DNA from: Caenorhabditis remanei
Taxonomy: Eukaryota > Nematoda > Chromadorea > Rhabditida > Rhabditidae
Assembly: GCF_010183535.1 (NCBI RefSeq)
Contig: NC_071332.1
Coordinates: 8,804,001-8,868,000 of the forward strand
Direction of reading: 5' to 3'
DNA: 64,000 nt
Part shown: piece by piece, positions 48,522 through 61,029 of the stretch
How the letters are laid out: each line of letters begins with the position of its first letter
How positions within the stretch are numbered: the first letter of the stretch is position 1
Position numbers and translations under genes: made by a program
The notes under the pieces: model-generated
The model's input: only the letters and a program-made list of their open reading frames with translations
What the model was told of the DNA's origin: nothing
The model's database searches: none

Positions 48522-50298
48522 AACAATTCTATTTTCATAAGTGTCTGTTATTTGAAAAGCACGTTCCCATGGAAAAGAGTTACATCAATGGTTTGGTAGC
48601 TGAGGGATTTTTAGACTTTGCTCCGCATTCGACAGTTCTTAGAATCTGGGACTTCAAGTAATGAAAGGATATCCCTATAGCAAAATGGTAGTCTTCTTCT
48701 CTAAATAAATAATCGCGACCTCTAAAATATACAGTTTCTAAAAAGAAAGCAATTGACGTCGTTCAGTTTTCCGTAGTAGTTTCTTCTTTTTCAAACGTTC
48801 TGAATAACTGGTACACTTCTGACATAGATCAGATTGCAGCTTTCTCTTTGAAATTTACTTTTTTTGCAAATGACTCACTCATTGTTTTACATAAACTTCA
48901 CGTCACTTGTAGAGCATTTTATTAATTTGTTCTGATTATTGGTGACTTGCATTCTTTTTGAGATTGCATTGAATGAAAACTTGAATGAAAATGATCTGGT
49001 CTCCTAGATTGTTGGTCACCAACTAGAACGACTTTGACGTATTTTTAGGATCTTGAGAAAAGAAAAAAAGATTGATTTATTGTAGTTAGAAATTGAACTG
49101 GTGATCAAATTTTTGCTCGTACAAGGAACTGACGTAAATGAAGAAACTTCATGTAGAATTCTGTCGACATTTCTGGACTTATTAATCTGATGTTCGGTGT
49201 TCTTGGCTTACCAAAAATGGATTGGTTTACGATCCACGGATACACTTTTTGTCAAATGGATCATTTAATTTTTAGTTAAAGTTCACAAAAAGAATGGTTT
49301 TCAAATCGAAGCTGCCATTTCAAGAAGAAATATAAAAGGGAATTTGAAACCTACGAAAGACAATTCTTAGAAATCAAAACACATCAGGAAATCGTGATCA
49401 GACCTCGAAAGAACCACAAGTACCGTAGTCTTTTCTTTCAAGTGTAAACATAAATATGAATAATTAAATCTGAGTTTTCTAGAAGAATTACAATAGAGCT
49501 CAATGCTCAATAAACCAAACGTGTCGAAGTTAAGTCAAAATCTTCCATTTCTGAATTTGTCACGGAGGTTTCCAGTTTTGTGTACACCTTTTCCGTCTTG
49601 TTCCATTTTAAAATTCATCTGAATGTTTTCTTCCTCTTTGCCTTTTTGCTTAAATCTCGGACTTTGATCTAAATGAGTCGTCTCGAATCGAATGAGATGT
49701 TTACAGTCAAACTCATCCATCATTAATTTTCAACTCTTCTCTTCGATGCTTCTCCGATCCCTTATATTCTATATTTCCATGACATCATGGACCACAAAGC
49801 AAAGAGGGTAGTAGAAGAAGAAGAAACACGAATAAATGATGAGTTGAATTGATAGCTCAACTCTCTTTTCAGGAGGAAGCCACGAGTCGAAGTTGGCAAT
49901 GAAGACGTGCAAAATGAGATGCTTTATTTTTGGGCCCACCGACATTTTTAGCATCTAGGCTTGTGAGAGAAAAGATGATATTAAGTTTTGATGGATGAGT
50001 TGAATGGTGGTGAATTTTGGAAAAGGAGGAGAAGATGACTACATCTGGCAGTTATTGCAGAATCAGATGAAGGGCAAAACTATTCGATACAAGAGACAAA
50101 TGAACTAAATGAGGAGATTGATTCGAACGAACAGGAACTCGTTCATTTTATAGTGATTTATAATTACCGGCGTTCTTTTTGTTTTCCGTCTGGTAGCTAA
50201 TTCTGCTTCTCAGTTTTTGAAAGTTTTGTATAATTATCTCAAAGAAGTTCTCGAATAAATGAACTACGGTAAATATGTACTATCAATCTTTATTCCTT

Positions 50299-51519
50299 TT
50301 ATACAGAAGTTTTAGTGTAGAGTATTGAAGTGTGTTCTTGCATTCGATGAGACAATGTTTGGATACTGAGACGAGCACGTAGATAACCTTGATCCAATGT
50401 CCACTCGCGTACTAGCTGAAAATCAAACATTTATTATTCTCAGACAAGGAAAAATGAAAGAAAAGAACTCACATTATGAAGATGTTCATCACGAACAAAA
50501 CTGATTCTTCCGATATCTTTCAGAATGAATTTTATGCTATTTCCGGAAAGAGGACCTTCTTCAACTGTGATAAATCCATTGGACATAACAGTTGTAAGAA
50601 TAACTTCACGAGTATTTGGTTTGATTGTGATGTATCCAGACTCTCGATGAAGATCTTCTTTGTCACTTGACCAGGCGGCAGCGCTGGAATTTTTTAAATT
50701 TATATTTTTAGATGATTGGAAGCTTTGAACATTGGGAAATTATTTTGAAAGATCAAACATTATTTTTGGAAAAGGAAACAAGAGAACTCACGTGTAATTT
50801 AATGATCGAATATTGCTTCCTTCTGGAATTGAAATCTCAACTTCTTCACTGTATTTAAATGTTGGAATTGTTGGGAATGTAACCTTTCCAGTGTGTTCTC
50901 CTTTCCATCTTCCTACCAACAATCTGATGGGCTGAAGTTGTGGATTCAGACGGTTCGTGTCGAATTTGGCTTCATATATCGGGCAGTTTCCACAACTTTT
51001 TCTACAGTTCTTCTTGATATATTCTTTTCTTTGGCAAGCTCCACGATCCGATGCAACCCAGGAAGCACATGCACCATCACTGTCCGAACATTGTTGAACT
51101 GAAAATTGAAGAATAGTGGAAGAAGTTCAAAAAGTTATTGATCATGTTGAGCCACACGGAACCACCGGAGTATTATAGTTACATTTTCGTATGTTTGATT
51201 GGCAGAAGTACCTTTCGGGGCGACTCCAGAAGGCCTTTGAGCGATCTTCGGACGACTTCTTAAAGCAGAACGACCCGCTCCGTGTGGAAGAGCACGGGTT
51301 CGGAGGGAAACTCTACTAGGGGCAGCAGACAAGGCGATAAGTGAAAAAGAAAGCAATAATAAAGAAACAAAAGAGACTGATAATGCTTCAAGTCTCATTT
51401 AGATTTTCGAAGTTAGTATATTCAAAATAAGAGAAAAAAGAAACAATCAAGAAGCTTTACAACTCACTAGTAGGTGCTACACAAGCCAGAAGAACTCCCG
51501 AAACTAGCAATAACCGCAT
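50299..51519 (-). CDS. Secreted ShKT plus nitrobindin/THAP4-like domain protein
   Basis: Shared exons on the minus strand are 50792-51098, 50473-50683 and 50299-50415. They are preceded by one of two first exons: 51468-51519 (MRLLLVSGVLLACVAPT, 228 residues in total) or 51212-51398 (MRLEALSVSFVSLLLLSFSL start, 273 residues). The shared part begins with an ShKT module having six Cys (CSDSDGACASW, GACQRKEYIKKNCRKSCGNC), then a beta-barrel domain of the nitrobindin/THAP4 C-terminal type (LVGRWKGEHTGKVTFPTIPTF, EEVEISIP, GYITIKPNTREVILTTVMSNG, EEGPLSGNSIKF, LVREWTLDQGYLRARLSIQT). The GxWxGxG-like motif (GRWKGEHTG) is that of the family, whose barrel binds heme in nitrobindins. ShKT modules are common in secreted worm proteins. 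I recall similar proteins beside cal-1 in C. elegans. Confidence 0.87.
51212..51398 (-). other. Alternative first exon with Arg-rich propeptide (ShKT/nitrobindin gene)
   Basis: This 187-base exon starts with ATG and ends in phase 1 at AAAG|GTACTT, like the other first exon at 51468-51519, so either joins the ShKT exon in frame (Val or Ile at the junction). It encodes a hydrophobic signal sequence followed by an Arg/Pro-rich stretch (SLRTRALPHGAGRSALRSRP). The longer exon lies nearer the shared exons. Confidence 0.65.
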
Positions 51520-52438
51520 CAGTCAGACCAAGTCGTTCTGCAAATAAAACCAGAAGTGTTAACTGTGATAATCAACCACTTCGATAGACACTTCCTTCTT
51601 CTTCTCCTCTTATTTTAATCAAGAAGAAAGACAGTTAATGAAAAAAATAAAACCGTAGAAGGTCATCCACCAACGTGCGTTTTGCCATTGATTACCCACA
51701 TCATCATCTTCTTTAATTTTCTGTGTTCTTCCTCCTTCTTCTTCCCTTTTTCCTCTTTTCTTGTGTGATGTTGTAGACCGACGGATAACGGCAGAATGCA
51801 TTAGAATGAGGTGGAGTAAATAAGAAGATAGAAGAAACAGAGAATCGAACAAAAACTGTCTGTACTGGATGATTGACCTAAACGGATACGGATAGCATTG
51901 TCATCGTGAGATCCGAACTCTGGTCATCTTCACAAAATTATTTCTTCAGTCTCATCAAAGAGGTTGAATGCCTGCGGAAAAGTTAACTCTGAATAGTAGC
52001 TGTGCTCCAACTCTAATAAATTGTTATTAATCATTTTACTGATGAAATTTCTTGTCATCGGACAGTCAACCCCTTCAGAAATGTCTAAAACTGAGAAGAA
52101 ATAACAAAACAACTGTTATGAACCAAAATCTAAACATGATTCCCCAAGTACTCAATGTTTACTTGAAAATCCCCAGGTTGGTTGTTGATTTTCAAAAATT
52201 TTAGTTGATAACTCGATTTTTTTTCTCGACCTCTTATTTCATTTTCAAAATCAAAGTGTCATGTTTGTTGGTCAGCTGACATATTTTCCCATTTGTCCTG
52301 TCCTATTTGAACACTATCAACATCTTATGTCTTTCTCTTATCAGTTTTTGAAGTGGTAATCTGATAACACAAGGTGCGGAGTGTCCATCAGTCAGCCTCA
52401 TTGTCCCTTTCAAACCGGCTCACTTTACTTTTTTCCCA
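51520..52438. promoter_or_regulatory. Divergent upstream region, ShKT/nitrobindin gene and legumain
   Basis: These 919 bp separate two divergent genes. No coding exon is supported. A CAGCTGA motif and a GTCAGCTGAC palindrome-like site occur near 52272-52281, and a CTTATCAG GATA-type site near 52336-52343, within 110 bases of the legumain start. GATA sites are typical of worm intestinal genes, which would suit a digestive or lysosomal protease. Confidence 0.45.
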
Positions 52439-54161
52439 ATGAAAAGTATATTTCTTCTATTCCTTTTTCTGGCACTAGCCGTTGTTTTGGAAGCTCGATA
52501 CAACCCGAGAAAAGGTTTGGCAGCTGGGAGACAGAGGAAACATAAATATCAAGATGAAGGAGAAGCATTCGTTGTCCTGGTAGCTGGATCAAATGGATGG
52601 TACAATTATAGACATCAGGCAGATGTTGCTCACGCATATCACACTTTGAGAAATCATGGGATTCCAGAGGAAAATATTATTACTATGATGTATGATGATG
52701 TGGCAAATAATCAACTGTAAGTATAATTTGATGTCACTATCAATTTCTCAAAATTGTATAATCTATTTCTCTAATTTCAGCAACCCGTACAAAGGAAAAT
52801 TGTTCAACCGACCACATGGAAAAGATCTCTACAAAGGACTCAAGATTGACTACAAAGGATCTTCAGTTACTCCAGACAACTTTTTGAATGTTCTCAGAGG
52901 AAATGCAAGTGGAATCGATGGTGGAAATGGACGAGTTCTTGAAACGTTTGTTATTTCTGATAATTGAATTTTCTAGAACAGTCTATGTTTCAGAAATGAG
53001 AATGATCGTGTCTTTGTCTACTTCACAGACCATGGTGCCGTAGGAATGATCTCTTTCCCAGACGGTATTCTGACTGTGAAACAATTGAATGACGTATTAG
53101 TCTGGATGCATAAAAACAAGAAGTACTCCCAATTAGCATTCTATTTGGAAGCATGTGAATCTGGAAGCATGTTTGACAGCGTTCTCAGATCTGATATGAA
53201 CAGTGAGTTTAACAAATAGTGGATTTTGAAACACAAACTTTTCAGTCTACGCAATTTCTGCTGCCAACGGACACGAAAGTTCTTGGGGAACATTCTGCGA
53301 GAACGACATGAATCTTCCATGTCTCGGAGATCTTTTCAGTGTTAACTGGATGACTGATAGCGATGGAGAAGATTTGAAAACGGAAACTCTCGAGTTCCAA
53401 TACGAGTTGGTGAAGAAGGAGACCAACCTCTCTCATGTGATGCAGTTTGGTGATAAGGATATTGCGAAAGAGGCAGTTGCGTTGTTCCAAGGAGATAAAG
53501 AAGACAGAGAATACATTGAAGATTTTGTGAGTTTGAATGAGAGGTCATGTTTCTAGAATTATCGAAAGAGTTTCAGGGTCTATCTGCATCGAAATCTGTC
53601 AACTGGCCAGCTAGAGACATCGAACTCAATCACTTGATCTCACAGCACAAAAAATCAAATGATCTGACATTGTCAAGCAAATTGGAGTACAAGATCAATA
53701 GATTAAAAGAGACAAGAAGAGCAATCAAGAAGAATGTGCACATGATTGTTGAAAAACTATTTGAGGGAGAATCAGAAGAGTGAGTTGGCTCAGATATCGG
53801 GTTGTCTGAAACATGAGTTAGGAGCAGGTGTAGGATCTTGTGGTGTCAGAGTTTTGAAGGCTAGAACAACGGTCGACGCAGAACTAAAACACCATTTCTG
53901 AATTTCAGTTTGATCAGCCGAGTCCTTACCCAATCTCGTCCAGTATTCGATCTCCGTTGCCATCACATTGCTGTCAATATTTTCAACAAGTATTGTATCA
54001 ACTTCAACGACTACGAATACGCAATGAAGTATGCTAAAGTGATCAACAACATGTGTTTGTATCGCAGAATCGAGGAAATCATCTTGGCTCTTCCTGATAT
54101 TTGCATGGAGATTGATATCGAAGAAGAGGTCGCCACACGGATGGAGAAAGAGTTTTTGTAA
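52439..54161 (+). CDS. Legumain (asparaginyl endopeptidase), C13 family
   Basis: Six exons (52439-52716, 52781-52945, 52994-53202, 53246-53526, 53577-53779, 53909-54161) encode about 462 residues. A signal peptide ([19 protein letters not shown]) leads into a short pro-region and the peptidase domain: [37 protein letters not shown], catalytic His161 in [11 protein letters not shown], catalytic Cys202 in [11 protein letters not shown], and [16 protein letters not shown]. The C-terminal inhibitory helical domain is present with its conserved Cys pairs near the end. The protein should be a secreted or lysosomal cysteine protease that cuts after Asn. Length and order are those of full-size legumains, and I recall the C. 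elegans orthologue as T28H10.3. All catalytic residues are intact. Confidence 0.94.
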
Positions 54162-54434
54162 AATGTATTGTCTTGTAAATATAATTTTTCCCATTTATTT
54201 ATTTTTGTGTGAAGCCAATTGATTTTTTGTGAATAAAGAAGCTTTTCAACGAACAAAGCTTGAACTATTTACAGCGATGAAGAGAGAAAAGGAATGATGA
54301 GTGAAGCTCGGGGATCAGGGTTTTCAAGGGGGAAACTAGGTACAAAACCAGTGCAAAAGTGTAATAGAGTACAATGAGATTCTGCAATTGGGGGGAGGGA
54401 AATATTACGAAAAGCGAAATTAGAACGAGATTAT

Positions 54435-55006
54435 TTACTGATTGGACATCATTTTGACGAACTCTTCGTAATCGATTTCTCCGTCACCGTCCACGTCGAC
54501 TTCTTTGATCATTTCATCGACTTCTTCCTCTGAGAACTGCATTCCCATGTGGACCTGGAATATTGAAAAATTAGAAAAATAGAGTAATTATTGTACGAAA
54601 ACAGCCAATTCCTAATCGAAGTTTTTCTAGTTTCACTCACCATGAAATATCTGAATTCCTGCGCAGTGATAACTCCGTTGCCATCTTTGTCGAATACTCG
54701 GAACGCCTCTCGGATCATTTCCGAATCTGTTTCTTTCATCATTCTCTTCATCATCACACAGAACTCCGGGAACTCAATCTGTCCGTTTCCATCGATATCA
54801 ACTTCATTAATCATCTCTAGAATCTCTTGCTCTGTTGGATTCTGTCCCAGACTTCTCATCGCAATTCCCAATTCCTTCGTCGAGATGGTACCGTTTCCGT
54901 CCTTATCGAACATCATGAATGCCTCACGGAACTCATCGATTTCTTCTGGTGTCAATTGCTTGATGATGTCTTCAGAGAATTGCATAAGATTTGATGGGAT
55001 CGCCAT
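54435..55006 (-). CDS. cal-1: Calmodulin-related protein CAL-1
   Basis: Two exons (54641-55006 and 54435-54554, minus strand) encode 161 residues that match C. elegans CAL-1 as I remember it. There are four canonical EF-hands with loops [36 protein letters not shown] and [12 protein letters not shown], all keeping the calcium ligands. The N-terminus ([20 protein letters not shown]) is longer than that of calmodulin. An acceptor (ATTCTAG) lies just upstream at about 55025, and the intervening codons (AIRAER) are open and in frame, so an upstream exon may give a longer N-terminus or a 5' UTR. That exon was not located in the 4 kb upstream. Confidence 0.95.
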
Positions 55007-58000
55007 TCTTTCAGCTCGGATTGCCTAGAATAAGTCAAATGAACGAGATATTTTCTATAAATTCAGAGGAAGGAACCAGTAAGTAAGAAGAGAGAAGAAG
55101 AGGAGCGTTGAAACAGAAGCAGATGTTAAGAAGTAAAATGAACTAACAAGTGATAAAAGTGATAAAAATTTCTCAAAAATTTGAAAAATGAGTAGCTGAA
55201 GACCGCAACTGATTGTGAGTTTGTGTGTGAGAAGGGACCTCGAAAAACATGTGACGCACGTTGAACGGAATGAAAAAAGGGAGAAAGAGAAAGGATAAGA
55301 AGGGGAAAAAGTTATGAAATATCAAGAATGTCTCACAGAGAGTTTTTTAGTTTAGATACTTACAAGAGAACAGAAATCGGAAACAGAACAAAAAAACATG
55401 CTGCAAGGAAAATTGAAGAAGCAGAAAAACCGCAAATGATCAGTTATCAGTTCTCGGCCAACTGGCAGATCTTTATGAAAAAAGAAACGAGTTGCAATCA
55501 GGAGAAATGGTAAGAGGATACATTTGAAACTTGAAGAATGTACGAATGTACTCCTAGAACTACGACATTCCACCGTGAAGTATAAAGGTATAGGAGTCCT
55601 TTTTCTAGGTAGTTTGTATGCGATAGAAGAAATTTACTAGGTTAAAACCTCATCCATGGGGGCGTTGAAATAAATTCTAAGCATTGGAAGCTCTAGTTGG
55701 CTCGTTTCCTCTGGCTTATATGGTAGAAGGGGGCGTGACTTTTCTCATTCGCCACGACCCCATAAAAATCTCGGAATGACGAATCGCTCGCAGATGGAAA
55801 AGAAGGAAATTGAAAAAAAAAACGACTCATCAATGTAACGAATCGTTTCTTGCCAATTTCATGCCTCACTACCGCTTTTGAATTATTGAATGAGCGAGAT
55901 AAGATTGGAGAATTCAATGATTTATGAGTGCCGTCCTCTCGCGTGACATCTCAGAAAGCACAACGACTATCGGTTAGAAAGATGGACGTTGCTCCCAGTG
56001 AGAAGAGCTTAGTTTCGTTTGCAAAAAGTGACACCTTTGAGAGGAGTAGTTGCGGTGTGAAGTGACCCGCACAGAAAAAAGAAGGAGAAGATTGCAGTTA
56101 TTCTTACAATCATAGGAGGAATGTGAAGAGGAGAAAGAAGTGGAGAAATGGCCAAGAAGAATTTCGAGTTTGTTGGTAATCCGAGCCGTTGGCATCTCAT
56201 TCTTTCAGTCGAAAGGTCCCTCTTATTATCCGCTTATTGTTCAAACAAAATGAAGAATTCGAGATGGGGGACGACGAATAAGAGATCGGAAGACATTGTG
56301 GGTGGGGGTGGCAAATTAGGTAAAGTGATACTTTGAGGAGATGGAATATGGGAAAATACTAGCGGACCACTAATTCAAGAAGCAATGAAAAAGAGGATCA
56401 AATGATCATTCGAAGTTGAGAAAAGTCATGGAGACTTTGTCGTTTTGAACTTGATCTTTGACATGATCTAGGTCTAGTAGTTATGAAACATTCATGTTTT
56501 GAAAAAGAATCTTTCTGACTCTTCATTTTTGTCTATGAAGTCACTGGAATTTCAAAGTATGTTTATAGACAACACAAAATGAGTCATTACCAGATATCTA
56601 CGTGCTTCGATGTCCATGTTAGTCATGCTTTGCTTACCATGTCTCTGGCGAGTCGAGATGAGAAAAATCTAACCATTTTTCAAAGAAATATGATAGTGTA
56701 GAGTGTTGAAATCAATTAGTTCGAGAAATTGGGATTGAAATTGGAAAATCAACCGATTCGCATCGAGATGCATTTTGTTTGTATGTGTACACACAGTTTT
56801 GACAGCTATGAGAATTGAATGGAAAGGGGAAAGAGTGATATTTACAGTATGATATTGCTTCGAAAAAGGTTTTTTGTTGATCTAGGTAGATTAAGATGAG
56901 TATTTAATTTTCAGTTTTTCAACTTCAAATCTGATTGTCAAAGCAACGAAATTTGAAATCATGCAACATAAAATTGAAATTAAATCGACGAAGAAACGGA
57001 TGAAACTGAAAAAAGTGGAAGATCGGAGTCCGTTTTATACGAGTCTGAATGTTTTCTGGTATGATTTTCAATGTGACCCAACTATGATAGAAGACGCTTT
57101 TAAAAATGAGCCTCCGCGATCAACAACTGATTTGTGAACTGATCACTCTCATGCCTGTCAATTAGAATTACCATGAAGGTGGCAACACGTGAATTGGAGA
57201 AATTTGAAGAGAGTAATCTACATGAAAACAATATTGAAACATAGTGATTGACAATCAAAGAATCACTCACTCGTGCTCCATCTTGTGGCTCCTCTCAATA
57301 TCCTTTTATCTTTCTATCTCACCCTCAGGAATCCAAAAAATGTGTCGATAAGATTCGAGTCAAAGGAGATAAGAAAAGAAGAAAAGAAGAAGAAGACACC
57401 TGTTTGAATGGTCCGTTAACTCAAAAGAGATCGCCCCCAGATCAGAGAAAATAGAGAGAAAAAGTGAATGTTTGGACGAAAACGAAATAAGAAAAAGGCT
57501 GAAAAAATAGAAAGTGTTCTTTCGTTTTCTGAAGAAGAAGAATTCGAATGAAGAAATATGCATGATGAGAGTGAGAGCCAAATATTATATGCGTTCCAGA
57601 TGTTTTCAAATCGAACGAAGAAATGGAATGGGTGGAAGAGGAGGAAGTTTTCAGAACTTGTTAGAAAATTGGAAAAAAAAGAAAGAAAACAAAAAGAAAA
57701 CAGCTGAAAGTTAGAAAAGAACAAGATATGAGACTGATTGATTGGTTCTGACTGACGAGAACGATATGGGCGATTGATGGTTAAGCTTAGAAGTCTAGAT
57801 CTGATTTTGGTATCCGGAAGTTTTGAATCATCTATTTGGGAAGCAACAATTTTGAATAGCGATGACAAACTTTAGTGTAATAAATTAACTACAGTTTGCT
57901 CAAATTCATTTCTGTGGATTAAAGAAGGGAATAATAATGAAGTCAGCAAGTTAATAGATAACTCGTGGGATCAATGGAACCTCAGAGATCAAGAGAACCC

Positions 58001-59092
58001 TTTATTTCTAGAATGTCAACTGCATGACATCGACTGAAACAATCTTCAATCATAAAATCACCTAACCAAAAAAACAAAAAATATCAACACGAGAGGGACC
58101 CCAATGTCTGTCTCTACTCCGCTGTTAACAATCTCATCAACACCGCCATCATTATCATCAAATCATCACGGGATGGCGCTCATTGTGTGCGAGGGTGGCT
58201 GTGGGCTCAAAGGCAATAAAATTTGCCGTTTTCTTCTTCATTGTCTCACTGGGACACGTCCACATACACAAGCTTCTAGTGAAGGAGAGGTAATTGAAAA
58301 GATAAGAGAAGAAGAAGAAGAAGACAGCGGACCACTAATAAATAATCAGTGGCGAGAGTCAATAGGCGGCTGTTCTCTAGAATTTGGGGGAGGAGTCGAA
58401 ATGACGTGGAATTTCATTGTGATGTGTAAAGTCTGAGTATGTGTGCATTCCAGTGATAGATCGAATAGAATGGAATGCGTTTAGAATTTGCACGAAGGAA
58501 ATGAAAAGGGCGGAGTCAGATGGGGGAGGAGAGGAAGCTCCTATTCTAATGGGCTTGTTTACAGTTGTACTGCTGAAATGAAGAAAATAAGAAAAGTGAA
58601 AAAGAGCAAAGGTTGCTAGGCAATAGCGGATGACATTAGATTTTATTCGTATAGTTTTTATGGGATCATATGAAGATGAAGACGTCAAAAGCACTATGGG
58701 GATAGATATGGCAGAAAATAGAATTAGGTCATAATAGGCCTAAATTCAGCTCGGAAAAAATAAGAGGTGTCTACGGGGATTGAAAATTGAGTTCCGTATC
58801 ATAAAGATTCAACGAGATTCTCGCGAGATCCATTCTGTACATAGCAGCTGGACCGTAGTTACGAAAACCATTTTTGAAGTTTTCCCCATTTGCTTAATTA
58901 TGAAATAGCGAAAACATTTTCTTTAAATTACTGAATGTTCTACCGAAACCTATTTAAAAACTTACTGAATGATCAAACACTAATCTACTTTTTAGAAAAC
59001 TCCATATTCCATAATGTGGTCATAAAACTCTGGTTTTTCGGGAGCAAAGTTTGAAAGTCCAGCGAAAGAAAAATGGGGGGTGAGAATGGGGG
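55007..59092. promoter_or_regulatory. Upstream or first-intron region of cal-1
   Basis: About 4.1 kb on the 5' side of cal-1 with no gene that I can support. Since an acceptor sits immediately upstream of the annotated start, part of this region is probably an intron leading to a distant first exon. Purine-rich tracts occur at 57360-57720 and 58285-58330, generating misleading low-complexity frames. Composition is ordinary AT-rich worm DNA up to about 59.05 kb, where GC content rises sharply. Confidence 0.5.
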
Positions 59093-59766
59093 TGTCGCGA
59101 CCATCCTTCGGATACTCACGACCTTAGATGCAGACACATATCTTCACAGCTAAATCTCATCACTTAACCAAAGGCAAACCAACAATCTAGTATGATTTCT
59201 CTCAAACGAGAGAAACTCATATTCAAACTGCCGCCATGAAGTATACGAAGAAGGATGCAAGTGCGCCCCGCCGGACGCAGGTCGCGCCGGCGCGCATAAC
59301 TCTACACTTCGCCTTCTAGAAGCTTCCGAGAAATGGCGCGAAACCACCAACGCATCAACGGAACAAGCAACAACCTTCAGTCTTCAACTCAAGTCGACTC
59401 ACGTTGACACTTCAACATCAGCTGACGTCGGAGGACCTACTTCCATGTGTTCTCGCGGAGAAGTGTGAGCCCAGCCGTATTGGTGCACTGCTTCGAAGCG
59501 AGACACACCAACACTCCGACTACCAGCTCGCCGTCACCGAGGACAACTAACTCCATATTGCACTAACTCGTACCAGCAACCTCTTCAATAAAGGTTTATT
59601 GATCTCTCTTTGTGCACCGCTTTCAGATCACAACATACACAAACAGTCAGTGAAACATCCTTAGGGTTGAGGGGCAGGTCTCCACCAAACCTACATAAAA
59701 CCCCCCTCGTCACATGGTGCATCGACCGGGAACAGAAAATTTTTTTCTGTGATGACCAGCGAACCA
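59093..59766 (+). mobile_element. Candidate long terminal repeat of an LTR retrotransposon
   Basis: The segment starts TGTCGCGACC and can be read to end in ACCA, followed after four bases by TGGTGGCACT (59771), a primer-binding-site-like TGG. Inside are a very GC-rich stretch around 59255-59300 and an AATAAA at 59587-59592 followed by a T/G-rich tail, as in the R-U5 part of an LTR. Base composition differs sharply from the flanking worm DNA. The second LTR is not in the window and no target-site duplication can be checked, so boundaries are tentative. It may instead be the 3' end of an element or an unrelated repeat. Confidence 0.45.
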
Positions 59767-60742
59767 AAATTGGTGGCACTGTACTGTTGTGTTGAGTGAT
59801 TTGACCAGCGCGCGCGGAGAGAAAATCGATAACTGGCGTGCAACCACCACTCATTGTCTCGCCTGGAACGACTGCTCGTCTTGGAGAAAGGGAAAAACGA
59901 CTCGATTCGGCGAACGCAACGGAAACGTGCACGGCGGGAGAATCCAGCAATCGGTCAGCCACTGGCGGAATGGAACAGATTGAAGATCGCCCGCAAAATC
60001 GTGTCGCCAGTACCAGCCAAGCAGCAGTTTACCAGCATTCAATCACTTCTCGGCGAAAAAGATGGTCGCAGGCAGGTAAGTTGCTAACATTTCTCGAATT
60101 TCAGGTAACAAATCCATTGCGAAATTAGCTGAAATTTCGTGCAAATTTTGCATCATCATACCAGCTTGTGCACATCTTGGCTCGTGTCAACGACGCTCGT
60201 TACACCAACGAACAAAATGATGCAATAGATGAGCGGAGCGCGTGCTCCAAGTGTAGCACATCCTTATGCCAGATCAATGGCTTCATCTACCAGCGTCAAC
60301 CTCTCGTTTGTGCGGTTCCTTGGACGTGGAACACCGTGGCACCACAATCGGGAGTACCAGTCCGGCAGTATGGAGGAGTTGCCGTCGAATCCGCAGCTCC
60401 GGGTCTCGCTGATGACCCAAATTATCAGCTCATTTCTCATATCCATTCTGTCTCCTCTTGCGTAGTTTTCTAGTCAAAAAATTCAAACGTTTCGGTCATT
60501 TAACAATCCAAGTATTGATTTTTGACTGAAATCAAGAGTTTGAGACTCTGAAAACTACTTTCCTTTCCTCTTTTTCTCTGAACCACCTCCTATTTCGCAA
60601 TCTCTCCTTCTGTTCCCTTCCCGGGGGAGCAGGAGATTCCTTATCTCTTCTCTCTTTCTCTCAAATTCTACCAGCCTCTAATATTCTAATTCATTTCAGG
60701 TATTTCAGGTTTAGTAGTGGCCTAAGTCTGTCATTAGGTAAC

Positions 60743-60766
60743 ACTTGCTCCTTGTAGCAAGTGTGG
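60743..60766 (+). other. Perfect 9-bp stem-loop in the putative element
   Basis: ACACTTGCT and AGCAAGTGT are perfect complements around a six-base loop (CCTTGT). A box-A-like TGGCCTAAGT lies upstream and a box-B-like GGTTTAATTC follows directly, so a tRNA-derived segment is a possibility. No tRNA fold is complete. Confidence 0.4.
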
Positions 60767-61011
60767 GTTTAATTCTAGGTTTCTCTAGTTTATTGAGGTA
60801 TCAGTGGAGGCTAAGCACAGACCAGGAACGGTTTAAAACTGTTGCTTCTGCCTCAGGGTACCAAAAATTTCTAGTTTAGTTTAGTATTATACTCACGGAG
60901 AAAAAGGCACCGTTGAGTCATCCGGACCTTCTATCCCAAAAAACAAAAAATTTCCCGTGTGATCTAAAAACGCGTCTTAGGTTATTACCAGGTTGACTTT
61001 TACACGCCCTA

Positions 61012-61029
61012 CTGACACGACAGCGTGTC
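61012..61029 (+). other. Second perfect stem-loop in the putative element
   Basis: TGACACG pairs with CGTGTCA around ACAG. Flanking GCCCTAC and TGTAGGC extend the stem with single-base bulges, so the total helix is about 13 bp. Its function is unknown. Confidence 0.45.

Larger units (their letters stand above)
47986..50298. other. Intergenic region with simple repeats
   Basis: No supportable gene lies in these 2.3 kb. Visible features are a (CT)n tract at about 48250-48270 and an (AT)n tract at about 48503-48521. The right end is the 3' flank of the ShKT/nitrobindin gene. Short open frames lack splice sites or family resemblance. Confidence 0.5.

Noticed and set aside
58104..58436. 110-codon plus-strand frame upstream of cal-1
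   Set aside because: It contains a GAA-repeat-derived segment and no homology or splice context.
60076..60104. GTAAG...TTTCAG pair resembling an intron in the putative element
   Set aside because: Only 29 bases apart, shorter than the usual minimum worm intron.
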